Assembly: GCA_016931965.1 (NCBI GenBank)
Contig: JAFGDT010000107.1
Location: forward strand, 1-64,000
From: a bacterium
Lineage (GTDB): Bacteria; Zhuqueibacterota; QNDG01; DSAB01
Direction of reading: 5' to 3'
DNA: 64,000 bases
Shown here: positions 46,683-56,300 of the stretch, in pieces
Layout of the letters: each line of letters begins with the position of its first letter
Numbering within the stretch: the stretch's first letter is position 1
The notes under the pieces: model-generated
The model's database searches: none
What the model was told of the DNA's origin: nothing
Seen by the model: only the letters and a program-made list of their open reading frames with translations
Program-made: the position numbers and the translations under genes

Positions 46683-47624
46683 ATGTCCATTTATGATATA
46701 CTCATTTTAGGGGGAGGACCTGCAGGGCTTACAGCCGCCATTTACGGTGGGCGGTCGCAACTCAGGGTAGGAATGATTGAAAGACTCATGCCGGGTGGTC
46801 AGGTCATGAGTACCGATTGGGTAGAAAATTATCCCGGTTTCGAGGATGGTATTGCCGGAATTGACCTTGCTCAGAAAATGGAGAAACAGGCTGTAAAATT
46901 TGGCCTGGAAATATCTTCGGGTGTGATTGAGAATATCAAATTGCAAACAAATCCTAAGAAAATAACCGTCAATGGAAAAGAACTGCTGGCCAAAACGGTC
47001 ATTGTAGCAACAGGCTCCGATCCAAAACTTTTAAATGTTCCCGGTGAAAAGGAATTTAAAGGGAAGGGTGTGTCCTACTGCGCTACATGCGATGCGCCTT
47101 TTTTTAAAGACAAAGATGTTATCGTCGTTGGAGGAGGAAGCTCGGGTATTCAGGAGAGTCTTTATTTAAGTCGATTTGTTCGTTCGATTCAACTTGTCGA
47201 GTTTTTGGATCATCTCAATGCAGAACCGATTTTGCAAAAAAGGGCGCACGAAAATCCAAAATATACCTTTCATCTTAATCATCAACTGCTCTCGATCGAT
47301 GGAAATCAAAAAGTGGAATCTGTGACCATTGAAAATCGAAAGACGAAAGAACAGAAAACACTCAAAACGGATGGTGTTTTTATCTGGATAGGATTTAATC
47401 CGAATACAAAATTTCTTGAGGGCACGCTTGACATGAATCCGGAAGGGTACATTACCACCAATGAGGAAATGGAAACATCCATTGAAGGTGTTTTTGCCGT
47501 TGGTGATGTGCGGGATAAACGGGTACGTCAGATTACGACCGCTGTCGGCGATGGAACCATTGCAGCGCAATCTGCTTTAAAAACCCTCGAAAGTATGGAA
47601 CAAAGTGAGGAGCTGAATCCATGA
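46683..47624 (+). CDS. trxB: Thioredoxin reductase
   Basis: A 313-residue FAD/NADPH flavoprotein that reduces thioredoxin. The FAD site is ILILGGGPAGLTAAI (6-20), the redox pair is C133/C136 in YCATCDAPFF, the NADPH site is VIVVGGGSSG, and the final FAD motif is GVFAVGDVRD. ATG 46683 is chosen because AAGGA is 5 nt upstream; TTG 46668 lies before that site. The gene leads an operon with arsR and trxA and overlaps arsR by 4 bases. Confidence 0.93.
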   Translation: MSIYDILILGGGPAGLTAAIYGGRSQLRVGMIERLMPGGQVMSTDWVENYPGFEDGIAGIDLAQKMEKQAVKFGLEISSGVIENIKLQTNPKKITVNGKELLAKTVIVATGSDPKLLNVPGEKEFKGKGVSYCATCDAPFFKDKDVIVVGGGSSGIQESLYLSRFVRSIQLVEFLDHLNAEPILQKRAHENPKYTFHLNHQLLSIDGNQKVESVTIENRKTKEQKTLKTDGVFIWIGFNPNTKFLEGTLDMNPEGYITTNEEMETSIEGVFAVGDVRDKRVRQITTAVGDGTIAAQSALKTLESMEQSEELNP

Positions 47625-47893
47625 GTAAACCAAATTATAAGGGAAGTGCACGGATATTGAAAGCATTGGCCCATCCGACGCGAATCCAACTGCTTCATTT
47701 GATAAAGGAGCAGTATCCCTGTGTCAAAGCGATGGAAGAAGCAATGGGAATTGCGCAACCCAATATATCACAACATTTATCCCTTCTCAGAAATATCGGT
47801 ATTGTGGAAGCGGAAAGAAACGGAAATCATGTCTGTTATCGAATAAAAAATGATACAGTTGTGAAGTTGCTCAACGTGTTAATTGGTCAATAA
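47621..47893 (+). CDS. ArsR-family repressor, likely thiol-responsive
   Basis: A 90-residue winged-helix regulator with [16 protein letters not shown] and the recognition helix region [14 protein letters not shown]. It has only two cysteines, C34 (YPCVKAM) and C72 (HVCYRI). The metal-site pair CxC of ArsR is absent. Two separated cysteines and a place between trxB and trxA suggest sensing of thiols, persulfide or oxidants rather than arsenic. It probably binds the inverted repeat at 46622-46657. Confidence 0.85.
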   Translation: MSKPNYKGSARILKALAHPTRIQLLHLIKEQYPCVKAMEEAMGIAQPNISQHLSLLRNIGIVEAERNGNHVCYRIKNDTVVKLLNVLIGQ

Positions 47894-47910
47894 CAAAGGA
47901 GGATATTTTT

Positions 47911-48234
47911 ATGGGCGATACGATGATATTTAATGACGACAATTTTCAAACAGAAGTATTGGAATCCAATGTGCCTGTTTTGGTTGATTTTTGGGCATCC
48001 TGGTGCGGTCCCTGTCGCATGCTGGCACCGGTAGTGAAAGAACTTGCTGATGATTATGCCGGAAAGGTCAAAATCGGAAAAGTCAATACCGAAGAGAGCG
48101 CGGCTATAACGGGTCAGTATGGTATCATCAGTATACCCACATTGATCATTTTTAAAGATGGAAAACCGGTCGATCAGATCATTGGTGTGGTTCCCAAAGC
48201 CGCAATCACCAAAAAGTTGGATGCTGTTTTATAA
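47911..48234 (+). CDS. trxA: Thioredoxin
   Basis: A 107-residue thioredoxin with the active site WCGPC (C32, C35), the cis-proline in SIPTLIIF and the usual length. AAAGGAGG precedes the ATG. It is the partner of the reductase two genes upstream. Confidence 0.94.
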   Translation: MGDTMIFNDDNFQTEVLESNVPVLVDFWASWCGPCRMLAPVVKELADDYAGKVKIGKVNTEESAAITGQYGIISIPTLIIFKDGKPVDQIIGVVPKAAITKKLDAVL

Positions 48235-48294
48235 TTGGATAATTCCATCTCATGAGATTTTTTATCCAAATATTAAATTGAAGGGAGGGCAAAA

Positions 48295-49437
48295 ATGAAA
48301 ACACGGAACCTATTTTTCGGTTTGCTCACCTTATCTATTCTGGTTATTTTCCCTGTTAAAACATTTTCCCAATTAAACTGGACATGGTATGTCGAGTCGA
48401 TCACCATTGAATCGGGATATGTCGATGTCATCGTGGGCATCAAAGCGAACAGCGTGGGGGATGAAGGTGATTTGGGTAACTTTACATTGATCGGGACCTT
48501 CTCGGAAGATCTTTATGATTTTGGAGAAGAAACAGGGAAGGATCCTACATGTGCAATCATTCTAATGGGAGCCTACGATCTTACATTTTTGGACCATACA
48601 GGTTTTTATGATTGGTACCTCAAGGCTACATGGAAGGGGGGGCCATTTGTAGGACAAGTAACTGCTGGTGGTGTGTCGGTTTTCTGTTTGCGAATTTATA
48701 TTAGAGATTCAAATGGAAGTACTAATATCATTCTGAATAAGGAAGGCGATTATCAGGAAACATATGAATTTTTAGGTCCAAACCCTGAGGATCAAACCAT
48801 TGCAGATGTATGGTATGACAACAGCGATGGCGATGTCTCACTGCCGGTTCAGATGACGAGTTTAACCGCCACTGCCAGTCAGGAGAATGGGATAAGTATT
48901 GCATGGCGGACGGAGAGTGAAACAAACTGTGCGGGATTTCATGTGTGGCGGAGTTCGTCTGAAAAAGGATTTTATGAACGCATCACAACAGAACTCATAT
49001 CCGGACAGGGCAATCAATCGAGCGCCACAGAATATTTGTTCGTCGATCAACATGTGGAGGACAATGTCGTCTATTGGTACAAGGTGGAAGAAATTTCTAC
49101 AAGTGGCGAAAGCCGATTTTTTGGTCCGATCAGCGTTGTCGGTGTCAGTCCGGTGCCCCAAACATTCGAACTCTCCCCAAATTATCCAAATCCCTTTAAT
49201 CCGAAAACCCGATTTGAGTATCAAATTCCCGATATGTGTGATGTCTTCATCTCCATCTACAGCATTTTAGGGCAGGAGATCAAAACCTGGATTTTTGAGA
49301 ATCAGGAAAAAGGGTATTATTCACTGGAATGGGACGGACGGGACTGGAGGGGGAAAAATGTGCCGAGTGGTGTCTATTTGCTCAAAATGCGAACGGCAGA
49401 ATTTTCAAAAATGAGGCGTATGACAGTCATACGATAA
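48295..49437 (+). CDS. Secreted protein with T9SS type A sorting domain
   Basis: A 380-residue exported protein: signal peptide (1-24, TFSQ), a beta-rich N-terminal domain (about 25-170) with no motif I can name, a fibronectin-like domain (about 185-280, VQMTSLTATASQENGISIAW), and a type A sorting domain (about 290-380) with YPNPFNPKTRFEY and a final MTVIR. It should be exported by T9SS and anchored on or released from the surface. GGGAGG lies before the ATG. Confidence 0.82.
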   Translation: MKTRNLFFGLLTLSILVIFPVKTFSQLNWTWYVESITIESGYVDVIVGIKANSVGDEGDLGNFTLIGTFSEDLYDFGEETGKDPTCAIILMGAYDLTFLDHTGFYDWYLKATWKGGPFVGQVTAGGVSVFCLRIYIRDSNGSTNIILNKEGDYQETYEFLGPNPEDQTIADVWYDNSDGDVSLPVQMTSLTATASQENGISIAWRTESETNCAGFHVWRSSSEKGFYERITTELISGQGNQSSATEYLFVDQHVEDNVVYWYKVEEISTSGESRFFGPISVVGVSPVPQTFELSPNYPNPFNPKTRFEYQIPDMCDVFISIYSILGQEIKTWIFENQEKGYYSLEWDGRDWRGKNVPSGVYLLKMRTAEFSKMRRMTVIR

Positions 49438-49477
49438 TGATTATTTGAATATTAGACATTTTACAAGGAACTTTTCT

Positions 49478-49511
49478 TAGCTGCAGAAAAATTTTCTGCA
49501 GCTATTTTTTA
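49478..49511 (+). terminator. Rho-independent terminator
   Basis: TAGCTGCAGAAAA and TTTTCTGCAGCTA form a near-perfect inverted repeat (49478-49504), followed by a T-run. It ends the trxB-arsR-trxA-cargo region. Confidence 0.8.
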
Positions 49512-49593
49512 CATCGGGTAGGATCAATCGCGATGGCAAGATCATGAGTCGGAATTTGTGTTGGACTCATCATTTGAAAGATAGAGGATTCAT

Positions 49594-50025
49594 ATGGAAG
49601 TTGTTTTGAGAAAAATAAAAGGTATTACATTTGCCGGATTGGGAGAGACTGGTCATTGGGTGATTTTAGATACGGATAAGAAATACGACGGCTCGGAAGG
49701 TGCTGCCAAACCGATGGAGATGATACTGATGGGTTTGGGTGGTTGTTCCGGGATGGATATCCTTTCAATATTAAAGAAAATGCATATTGATGTTCTTGAT
49801 TTTGAGATACGCATCCAAGCTGTGCAGGCAGATGAACATCCAAGAATTTTTACGAAAATTGATATCGAATACGTTTTCGGATGTGATGAGGTTGATATAG
49901 AGAAGCTCGAAAAAGCGATTCGACTATCGCACGAAAAATATTGTCCGGTTATGGCGATGTTTAAAGAGGATGTCCAAATCAATTATTCATATAAAGTTAA
50001 AAATGCTCTAAATCAGTTGGATTAG
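49594..50025 (+). CDS. OsmC/Ohr-family protein
   Basis: A 143-residue OsmC-fold protein. The two active cysteines are C51 in LGGCSGMDI and C117 in YCPVMAMF, the pattern of thiol-dependent organic hydroperoxide reductases. Family members detoxify lipid or organic peroxides, or act on sulfur compounds. It lies in a block of redox genes, so peroxide or thiol stress is the likely setting. Confidence 0.88.
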   Translation: MEVVLRKIKGITFAGLGETGHWVILDTDKKYDGSEGAAKPMEMILMGLGGCSGMDILSILKKMHIDVLDFEIRIQAVQADEHPRIFTKIDIEYVFGCDEVDIEKLEKAIRLSHEKYCPVMAMFKEDVQINYSYKVKNALNQLD

Positions 50026-50074
50026 ATCCATTATATAAATTTTTACTTTTATATCAGATACAGGAGGTTTTATC

Positions 50075-50719
50075 GTGCTGAAAGATGAAGATAAAAAACA
50101 GATTCAAGACCGTTTAATGGATATGACAGATTCTGTTAAACTTGTCTTTTTTACACAGAAATTGGCAGGAGCATGTCAATACTGTACCGAAACGGAGCAG
50201 CTTTTGAAAGAAGTGTCCGGTTTATCTGAAAAACTTGAATTGCAGATTTTAAATTTTATTACGGATAAAGAACAGGTTGAGTCTTATGGTATTGATAAGA
50301 TTCCAGCAACAGTCATTGAAGGCAATAAGGATTATGGTATTCGATTCTATGGTATTCCCGCGGGTTATGAGTTTGCTACTTTTTTGGATGTCATTTTACT
50401 GGTTTCATCCGGCTCGTCGGGGATAAGTAGCAATTTCCAGAAAGAGATTCAAGAAATACAAAAACCTGTGCATATTCAGGTCTTTGTAACACCGACTTGT
50501 CCCTATTGCACAAGAGCAGCCCTTACTGCTCAGCAACTTGCCATAGAGAGCGAAATGATTAAAGTGGGTATTGTGGAAGTGACAGAATTCCCACAATTGG
50601 CTCAAAAATATGGTGTGATGGGTGTGCCCAAAATTGTGATCAATGAGAAACACAGTTTTGAAGGCGCTTTACCGGAAAATCTTTTCGTGGAACATGTGTT
50701 GAATGCTGTAAAAGATTGA
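50075..50719 (+). CDS. Two-domain protein disulfide oxidoreductase (Pdo-like)
   Basis: A 214-residue protein of two thioredoxin folds. Each has a CxxC: C34/C37 (ACQYC) and C142/C145 (TCPYC). Each fold has a cis-proline segment (KIPATVI and GVPKIVI). This is the layout of archaeal and thermophile Pdo and of glutaredoxin-like proteins. The CPYC site is the more likely active one. GTG 50075 is chosen for AGGAGG 7 nt upstream. It could be reduced by the TrxB encoded nearby. Confidence 0.85.
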   Translation: MLKDEDKKQIQDRLMDMTDSVKLVFFTQKLAGACQYCTETEQLLKEVSGLSEKLELQILNFITDKEQVESYGIDKIPATVIEGNKDYGIRFYGIPAGYEFATFLDVILLVSSGSSGISSNFQKEIQEIQKPVHIQVFVTPTCPYCTRAALTAQQLAIESEMIKVGIVEVTEFPQLAQKYGVMGVPKIVINEKHSFEGALPENLFVEHVLNAVKD

Positions 50720-50783
50720 GCAACCCAGAATGAAATCATAGAGGTCGGTTGCAAATTACCTGAATTTTCGAAACGGACATCAA

Positions 50784-50820
50784 TGAAAAACCCTGAGTGA
50801 TATTTGCTCAGGGTTTTTCA
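50784..50820. terminator. Strong bidirectional terminator
   Basis: AAAAACCCTGAG (50786-50797) and CTCAGGGTTTTT (50807-50818) form a 12-bp stem with flanking pairs on both sides, with A-run and T-run on either arm. Confidence 0.9.
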
Positions 50821-50903
50821 TTTTAAGCTCAAATATGGCATAGAATGGCACACGGTTTGCCAAATTTAAATGTAGCAAAATAGCTGGTATATTCATCAAT
50901 AAT

Positions 50904-50922
50904 ACCTTTCCTTTTGAAAGGT
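50904..50922. promoter_or_regulatory. Inverted repeat upstream of the che operon
   Basis: ACCTTTC (50904-50910) and GAAAGGT (50916-50922) are separated by CTTTT. AATAAT and ATTATT flank it with a 2-nt offset. It sits about 55 nt before the first che gene and may be a regulator site or a leader hairpin. No T-run follows. Confidence 0.35.
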
Positions 50923-50977
50923 TGATTATTCATATTGAAACTGGTTAAAACTGCATTCATAATTGGAGGGAATAACT

Positions 50978-51364
50978 GTGTCATTAAAAATATTGATTGT
51001 CGATGACGATATTGGAATTCGAATGCTTTTGTCTAAATATCTACAGCGACACAATTTTGAAACGATACTCGCTGAAGATGGTTTGGAAGGTATGGAGATT
51101 GCCAAAAAAGTGCATCCGGATCTTATTATTTTAGATGTGGTCATGCCACGGATGGATGGTCTAACGGCTGCCAGACTCATTAAGTTTTATAAACCATTGA
51201 GTGAGGTTCCGATCATATTTCTAACAGCAAAAGATACAGAAAAGGAAATCGAATTGGCTCAGGAGGCTCGAGCAGAAGTCTATATTACCAAACCATTTGA
51301 TGTAAATCAAGTCATCCATGTTGTTAAAGAGCTTTTAGCTCAGTCCGTCAGCGAAAAAAAATGA
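50978..51364 (+). CDS. CheY-like single-domain response regulator
   Basis: A 128-residue receiver. The acidic pocket is VDDD (8-11), the phosphorylation site is D53 in LILDVVMP, and the conserved lysine is in YITKPF. GTG 50978 follows GGAGGG at 7 nt, which decides the start over TTG 50963. It opens the chemosensory cluster and is a likely output of CheA. Confidence 0.9.
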   Translation: MSLKILIVDDDIGIRMLLSKYLQRHNFETILAEDGLEGMEIAKKVHPDLIILDVVMPRMDGLTAARLIKFYKPLSEVPIIFLTAKDTEKEIELAQEARAEVYITKPFDVNQVIHVVKELLAQSVSEKK

Positions 51365-51422
51365 GATATTCCTGTTTCAATTGTAATTGCATGAATAAGA
51401 ATCAGAAAAGGAATCTGAATAT

Positions 51423-51929
51423 ATGATGAAGGAATCAAACAATAAATTTGTATTATTTTCCTTAGAACACCAACAATTTGCCCTTTCGTTATCAATGGTC
51501 GAGAGCATCGCTCGTTCCGTAGAAATCATACCATTGCCTAATGTTCCTGATGTTGTTCAGGGGATTATTAATGTTCATGGTCGTATCATTCCAGTTGTTA
51601 ATATACGTCAACGATTTCATTTTCCACAAAAAGAAATTGATCTTGATGATCACTTGATTATAGGAAGGACTTCCAAACGGTCGGTTGCGATTATGGTTGA
51701 TGATGTTGAAGATATTGTTGAGATTGCAAAGAATAAAATAATCGAGCAAGAAAAAATTTTACCTGGACTGGATCATATTGAAGGAGCAGCAAAAATTGAA
51801 AATGATGTGATTATTATCCATGATCTAGAAAAATGTCTTTCCATGGATGAAGAGCTGATGCTGAATAAAGCAATTGATAATAAAAAAAACAAAAGGTTGG
51901 GAGAAAGAGAGAGAAAAGGTCATAGATGA
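51423..51929 (+). CDS. cheW: CheW coupling protein, first copy
   Basis: A 168-residue CheW that bridges receptors and CheA: FSLEHQQFALSLSMVESIAR, PLPNVPDVVQGIINVHGRIIPVV and IMVDDVEDIVEI. A basic tail (NKKNKRLGERERKG) extends beyond the usual length. It overlaps cheR by 4 bases. Confidence 0.9.
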   Translation: MMKESNNKFVLFSLEHQQFALSLSMVESIARSVEIIPLPNVPDVVQGIINVHGRIIPVVNIRQRFHFPQKEIDLDDHLIIGRTSKRSVAIMVDDVEDIVEIAKNKIIEQEKILPGLDHIEGAAKIENDVIIIHDLEKCLSMDEELMLNKAIDNKKNKRLGERERKGHR

Positions 51930-53458
51930 AAAAGAAGATTTCTGATGATATTTTGTCGAAATTTAGCGAGATGATCAGTACACAAATGGGTTTATATTTT
52001 CCTCAAGAACGTTATCATGATTTGATGCGAGGTGTTTCTTCAGCAGCGAAAGAGTTCGGTTTTAAAAATGTTGAAGCATGCATCGAATGGTTGGCCTCTT
52101 CGCCTTTGAAAAAAGAGCAAATTGTCATCCTCGCAAGCCATCTCACTGTGGGTGAAACCTATTTTTTTCGGGAACCAAAAGTCTTTGAGGCGCTCGAAAA
52201 TTATATCCTGCCTGAAATCCACCTGTCGAAGAATGAATTAGAAGGACGTCTTCGTATTTGGAGTGCTGGATGTTGTACTGGTGAAGAACCTTATTCAATT
52301 GCGATTATGCTGAAGAGAGTCATCCCTGATTTGGAAGATTGGCAGGTCACAATTTTGGCAACAGACATCAATCCTCGTTTTCTTCAAAAAGCTGATGAAG
52401 GTGTCTATCGAGAATGGTCTTTTCGAGGTACGCCCGACTGGCTTAAGCAAAATTACTTTAAAAAATTAGATGAGGGTTTATACGAAATAATTCCAGAGAT
52501 AAAGCACATGGTCAAGTTTAGTTATTTGAATTTGGTTGAAGATACATTTCCCACGCTTTTTAATGATACGAACGCGATGAATATGATTTTATGTCGAAAT
52601 GTTTTGATGTATTTTACGCAAAAACAAATTAGAAAAATTATTGAACGTTATTATTATACACTTTTAGAGAGTGGATGGTTGGTTGTCGGCCCCAGTGAAA
52701 CATCAAATCTATTTTCCCCACATTATAGGACAGTCAATTTTCCCGATGCCGTATTGTATCAGAAGAATGATGTCATTTCAACAACCCACTTTCAAGAATC
52801 TGTGATTAATATTGTTCCCGAAAGTGACCTCTTTTATACATCCCCAATTAAAGATAAAATTTCAGAAATTCCACTGGATGACAAAGAGAAAGAACCAGAA
52901 ACGGAAATCGATGCGATCATTGAGGAGGAGAAAGAGAAGGCAGAAGAAAAGGAAACAGAGAGGACGCTTTTTGAAGAGGCCATGACATGCTACCAATTGG
53001 GTTATTATGATGATACGATCGATAAAGTCATGGATGTTCTTACCGAGGAGAAAGATAATGTTAATGCGATGACGCTGTTAGCGAAAGCTTTTGCCAATCA
53101 GGGTAAACTTGTTGAAGCAATGGAGTGGTGCAAAAGAGCAATTGAGATTGATAAGTTAAATCCAAAATTCTACCATCTTTATGCAGCTATATTAGAAGAA
53201 CAAGGTCACTTTGACGCAGCAACACAATCGCTGAAGAAGGCACTTTATATGGATCCCAATTTTGCCCTTGCCTATTTTCAATTGGGTAATTTGACCCGTC
53301 AACAGGGAAAGTTAGATGAATCTAAAAAATATTTCAACAATGCACTCATACTATTGGATGATTATAAACATGACGATATTCTCCCGGAGTCAGATGGGAT
53401 TGTTGCTGGAAGATTGGCGGAAATTATACGATTGATGAATAAGGAAAGTCTTGCATGA
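51926..53458 (+). CDS. cheR: CheR methyltransferase with TPR domain
   Basis: A 510-residue CheR that methylates receptor glutamates. The methyltransferase part (about 1-280) has TVGETYFFREPKVFE, the SAM site WSAGCCTGEEPYSIA (about 111) and LCRNVLMYF. An acidic linker (about 310-345) leads to about three TPRs (350-490). TPR-CheR proteins are usual in alternative chemosensory systems, where the TPRs control targeting. Confidence 0.92.
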   Translation: MKKKISDDILSKFSEMISTQMGLYFPQERYHDLMRGVSSAAKEFGFKNVEACIEWLASSPLKKEQIVILASHLTVGETYFFREPKVFEALENYILPEIHLSKNELEGRLRIWSAGCCTGEEPYSIAIMLKRVIPDLEDWQVTILATDINPRFLQKADEGVYREWSFRGTPDWLKQNYFKKLDEGLYEIIPEIKHMVKFSYLNLVEDTFPTLFNDTNAMNMILCRNVLMYFTQKQIRKIIERYYYTLLESGWLVVGPSETSNLFSPHYRTVNFPDAVLYQKNDVISTTHFQESVINIVPESDLFYTSPIKDKISEIPLDDKEKEPETEIDAIIEEEKEKAEEKETERTLFEEAMTCYQLGYYDDTIDKVMDVLTEEKDNVNAMTLLAKAFANQGKLVEAMEWCKRAIEIDKLNPKFYHLYAAILEEQGHFDAATQSLKKALYMDPNFALAYFQLGNLTRQQGKLDESKKYFNNALILLDDYKHDDILPESDGIVAGRLAEIIRLMNKESLA

Positions 53459-54105
53459 TGCTGAAAAAATCAAATAGGAAGACATCCAAGAAAAAGAATA
53501 AAGTGGATAAGATCGTGCCGGGTTCGTCTGATCAAAATACTGAGGATACTATCGAAAACAAGCGAATACATCGAAAACTCAGTGCGCAGAAGAAAAAGGA
53601 AATCCTTCAATCACGGTCAAAAGAACTTGCGGATGAATTATTTGAACAAAGCAATGATGCAGAATATTTTGAAGTGGTTGAATTTATTTTATCCTTTGAA
53701 AAGTATGCGATTGAATCTCTCTTTGTCAGCGAAGTTACTCCTTTAAAAGATTTCACGCCCCTGCCCTGTACACCCTCTTTTGTATTGGGCATCACCAATA
53801 TTCGAGGGAAAATCGTTTCTGTAATTGATATTAAGAAGTTTTTTAATTTACCAGAAAAAGGATTAACCAATCTGAATAGAGTGATTGTGGTGGAGACTCC
53901 TGAAATGGAACTTGGTATTCTTGCAGATTCTATTATTGGAGTGAGATTGATATCCCGTAATGATATTCAGCCTTCACTGCCTACATTAACGGATATTGGT
54001 TCAGAATTTATAAGAGGTGTGACTGAAGATCGTATGATTATTTTGGATATTGAGAAGATATTATGCTATCCCAAAATTATTGTTCATCAAGAGATCGATA
54101 CATAA
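53455..54105 (+). CDS. cheW: CheW coupling protein, second copy
   Basis: A 216-residue CheW with a 70-residue basic and acidic leader. The domain has FILSFEKYAIESLFVSEV, PCTPSFVLGITNIRGKIVSVIDI and LGILADSIIGV. It overlaps cheR by 4 bases. Two different CheW proteins in one cluster may serve different receptors or act as a competitor pair. Confidence 0.88.
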   Translation: MMLKKSNRKTSKKKNKVDKIVPGSSDQNTEDTIENKRIHRKLSAQKKKEILQSRSKELADELFEQSNDAEYFEVVEFILSFEKYAIESLFVSEVTPLKDFTPLPCTPSFVLGITNIRGKIVSVIDIKKFFNLPEKGLTNLNRVIVVETPEMELGILADSIIGVRLISRNDIQPSLPTLTDIGSEFIRGVTEDRMIILDIEKILCYPKIIVHQEIDT

Positions 54106-54172
54106 GTATGATAAGGATAATGTTAAAGTTGATTTTAATAAAAAGCCATTGAATACAAAGGAGGAATGTAGG

Positions 54173-54616
54173 ATGAAGAAAATAGTTGTCGTTATTGCAG
54201 TACTTGTTCTATATGTATGTTCATATCTCCTTTTTGCTGGGGATAACAGTGCTTATCGAGTTATCGTTAATGCTGCGAATCCAGTTATTGCAGTATCAAA
54301 AAAAGATTTGGCAAAAATTTTTCTTAAAAAGGTTGATAAATGGGACAACGGCTATGAAGTTCACCCTGTGGATTTAATCGAAAATTCACCTGTTCGATAT
54401 GTTTTTACGGAAGAGATACATGAAAAGGAGATTGCTAATATTATTGCGTATTGGAATAAGGAATTTTTTAAAAATCAAACATCTATGCCACCTCAAATGC
54501 AAAACGAGTGGGACGTTATAAGCTATATCGAATCTGATTCGGGTGCGATCGGCTATATCTCCTCGGCTATACCGATCAATGGTTATCAGGTGAAAGAATT
54601 GGCCATAGAATACTAA
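54173..54616 (+). CDS. Small periplasmic phosphate-binding-like protein
   Basis: A 147-residue exported protein: signal peptide (about 1-23, LLFAG) and a half-size PstS/PBP-like domain (NPVIAVSKKDLAKIFLKK, then DSGAIGYISSAIP near the end). ATG 54173 is chosen for GGAGG upstream and the signal peptide; the frame is open further 5' inside cheW. It lies directly before the MCP and could bind a ligand and present it to the receptor. Confidence 0.75.
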   Translation: MKKIVVVIAVLVLYVCSYLLFAGDNSAYRVIVNAANPVIAVSKKDLAKIFLKKVDKWDNGYEVHPVDLIENSPVRYVFTEEIHEKEIANIIAYWNKEFFKNQTSMPPQMQNEWDVISYIESDSGAIGYISSAIPINGYQVKELAIEY

Positions 54617-54647
54617 AAACGAGAGATTAAATATTAGGGAGACAGTC

Positions 54648-56255
54648 ATGTTAGGTAAATTAAAGTTTAAGTACAAGATTTTTCTAATTCCAGCACTGTC
54701 CTTTTTAACATTTATTATTATTTTCATTATTTCCGATATTTATAGTCGGGAAAATGAGAGTATGTTAAAGGAAATTGTTAATGGACATGCACCCGCTTGG
54801 GAACTCAGTCGGAATTTGCTGGCTGCGCTTGAATCTTTGCAACGCGGTTTTCAGGATGCAGTTGCCAGTGATGATGAAGATGAGTTATTGACCGTCAATC
54901 TTCTCAACGAAGAATTTCACAATCAGCTTGAAGCGCAGAGAGATAATCCGGTTTTGGATGCTGAAGAGCTTGACGATTTGAAAACAATGTTTACCAGTTA
55001 TTACGAGGTCTCTTATAAAACGGTAACAGCAATGATCAATGGCAGTCGTTTGGAAAACATGACATCTTTGATGGATTCTATGACCGAACAATATCTTGCA
55101 CTGAAGGAAAAATTGGAATCGAATATAAAACGTGATAAAGCGAACATGACATCCACACTCGTTATGGCAAGAGGCAATAATAGAACCATGTTGATCGTGA
55201 TCGGTATTATCGTTTTATTGTCTATTTTATTACTACTTGGATTGTCCTGGTTTATCGTGAACTCCATTTTGAATCCTTTGTATGCAACGATCATGGTTGC
55301 TGAAAGTGTGGCGGAAGGAGATTTAACTGTAAAGGTCCCATCACACAATGGGAGTGATGAGGCAAGTCGATTACTGCATACATTAAGTAAAATGGTGAGC
55401 AGTTTGAGATCGCTTTCGAGTCAGATTAAAGAAAGTACCAATGCACTTGCGTCTGCTTCCGCACAAATATCAACTTCTGTGACCGAAATTGCCTCAGCGG
55501 CCACTGAAACAGCTGCTGCTGCAACTCAAACAAGTACAACTGTTGAAGAGGTGCGACAAACATCACAGGATTCAAATCGAAAAGCAAAACATGTCTCTGA
55601 GAGTGCACAAAAAGCTGTGGAAATTTCTAAAGCTGGACAGAAGTCGGTATCAGAAACCATTGAAGGTATGCATCGAATTGAAGCACAGATGGAGTCGATT
55701 GCCGAGTCCATATTACGTCTCAGCGAGCATGGACAAGCTATTGGGGGGATTATCGCTACCGTGGAGGATGTCGCAGAACAGTCCCGGTTATTGGCTGTGA
55801 ATGCATCGATTGAAGCAGTTAAAGCTGGTGAACATGGAAAAGGATTTGCTGTGGTTGCACAGGAAGTTCGGAACCTTGCCGAACAATCGAAGGAGGCAAC
55901 GGTGAAGGTTCGCAATATTTTGGACGATATTCAAAAATCGACTGGTGAAGCTGTTATGAAGACTGAACAGGGTAGTAAGGCTGTTGAAGATGGCGTGAAA
56001 CAATCAGCCGATACAGGAGATGCTATTCAAAAACTGATGGATAGCGTTGCAGAAGCTGCGCAGGCTACTACTCAGATTGCTGTCTCGAGTCAAGAGCAAT
56101 TGGTTGGCATGGATCAAATGGTAACAGCGATGGAAAGTATAAAACAAGCCAGCAATCAAAATGTAACGGCTACCAAGCAGGTTGAATCGGCCTCACATGA
56201 TTTAACCGGACTGGGTCAGAAATTACAGGAGTTGATGGGACAATATAAAATTTGA
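54648..56255 (+). CDS. Methyl-accepting chemotaxis protein
   Basis: A 535-residue receptor. TM1 is at about 11-30 and TM2 at about 180-203, with a helical periplasmic sensor between. A HAMP domain follows (about 204-256), then a long coiled-coil signalling domain with the hairpin tip AEQSRLLAVNASIEAVKAGE and HGKGFAVVAQEVRNLAEQS. There is no C-terminal CheR-binding pentapeptide. It is the only receptor in the window and the likely input of the cluster. Confidence 0.93.
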   Translation: MLGKLKFKYKIFLIPALSFLTFIIIFIISDIYSRENESMLKEIVNGHAPAWELSRNLLAALESLQRGFQDAVASDDEDELLTVNLLNEEFHNQLEAQRDNPVLDAEELDDLKTMFTSYYEVSYKTVTAMINGSRLENMTSLMDSMTEQYLALKEKLESNIKRDKANMTSTLVMARGNNRTMLIVIGIIVLLSILLLLGLSWFIVNSILNPLYATIMVAESVAEGDLTVKVPSHNGSDEASRLLHTLSKMVSSLRSLSSQIKESTNALASASAQISTSVTEIASAATETAAAATQTSTTVEEVRQTSQDSNRKAKHVSESAQKAVEISKAGQKSVSETIEGMHRIEAQMESIAESILRLSEHGQAIGGIIATVEDVAEQSRLLAVNASIEAVKAGEHGKGFAVVAQEVRNLAEQSKEATVKVRNILDDIQKSTGEAVMKTEQGSKAVEDGVKQSADTGDAIQKLMDSVAEAAQATTQIAVSSQEQLVGMDQMVTAMESIKQASNQNVTATKQVESASHDLTGLGQKLQELMGQYKI

Positions 56256-56300
56256 TTGTTCACTCAACTATTCAAAAGAAAAACGAAAATAGGGGAGTAC

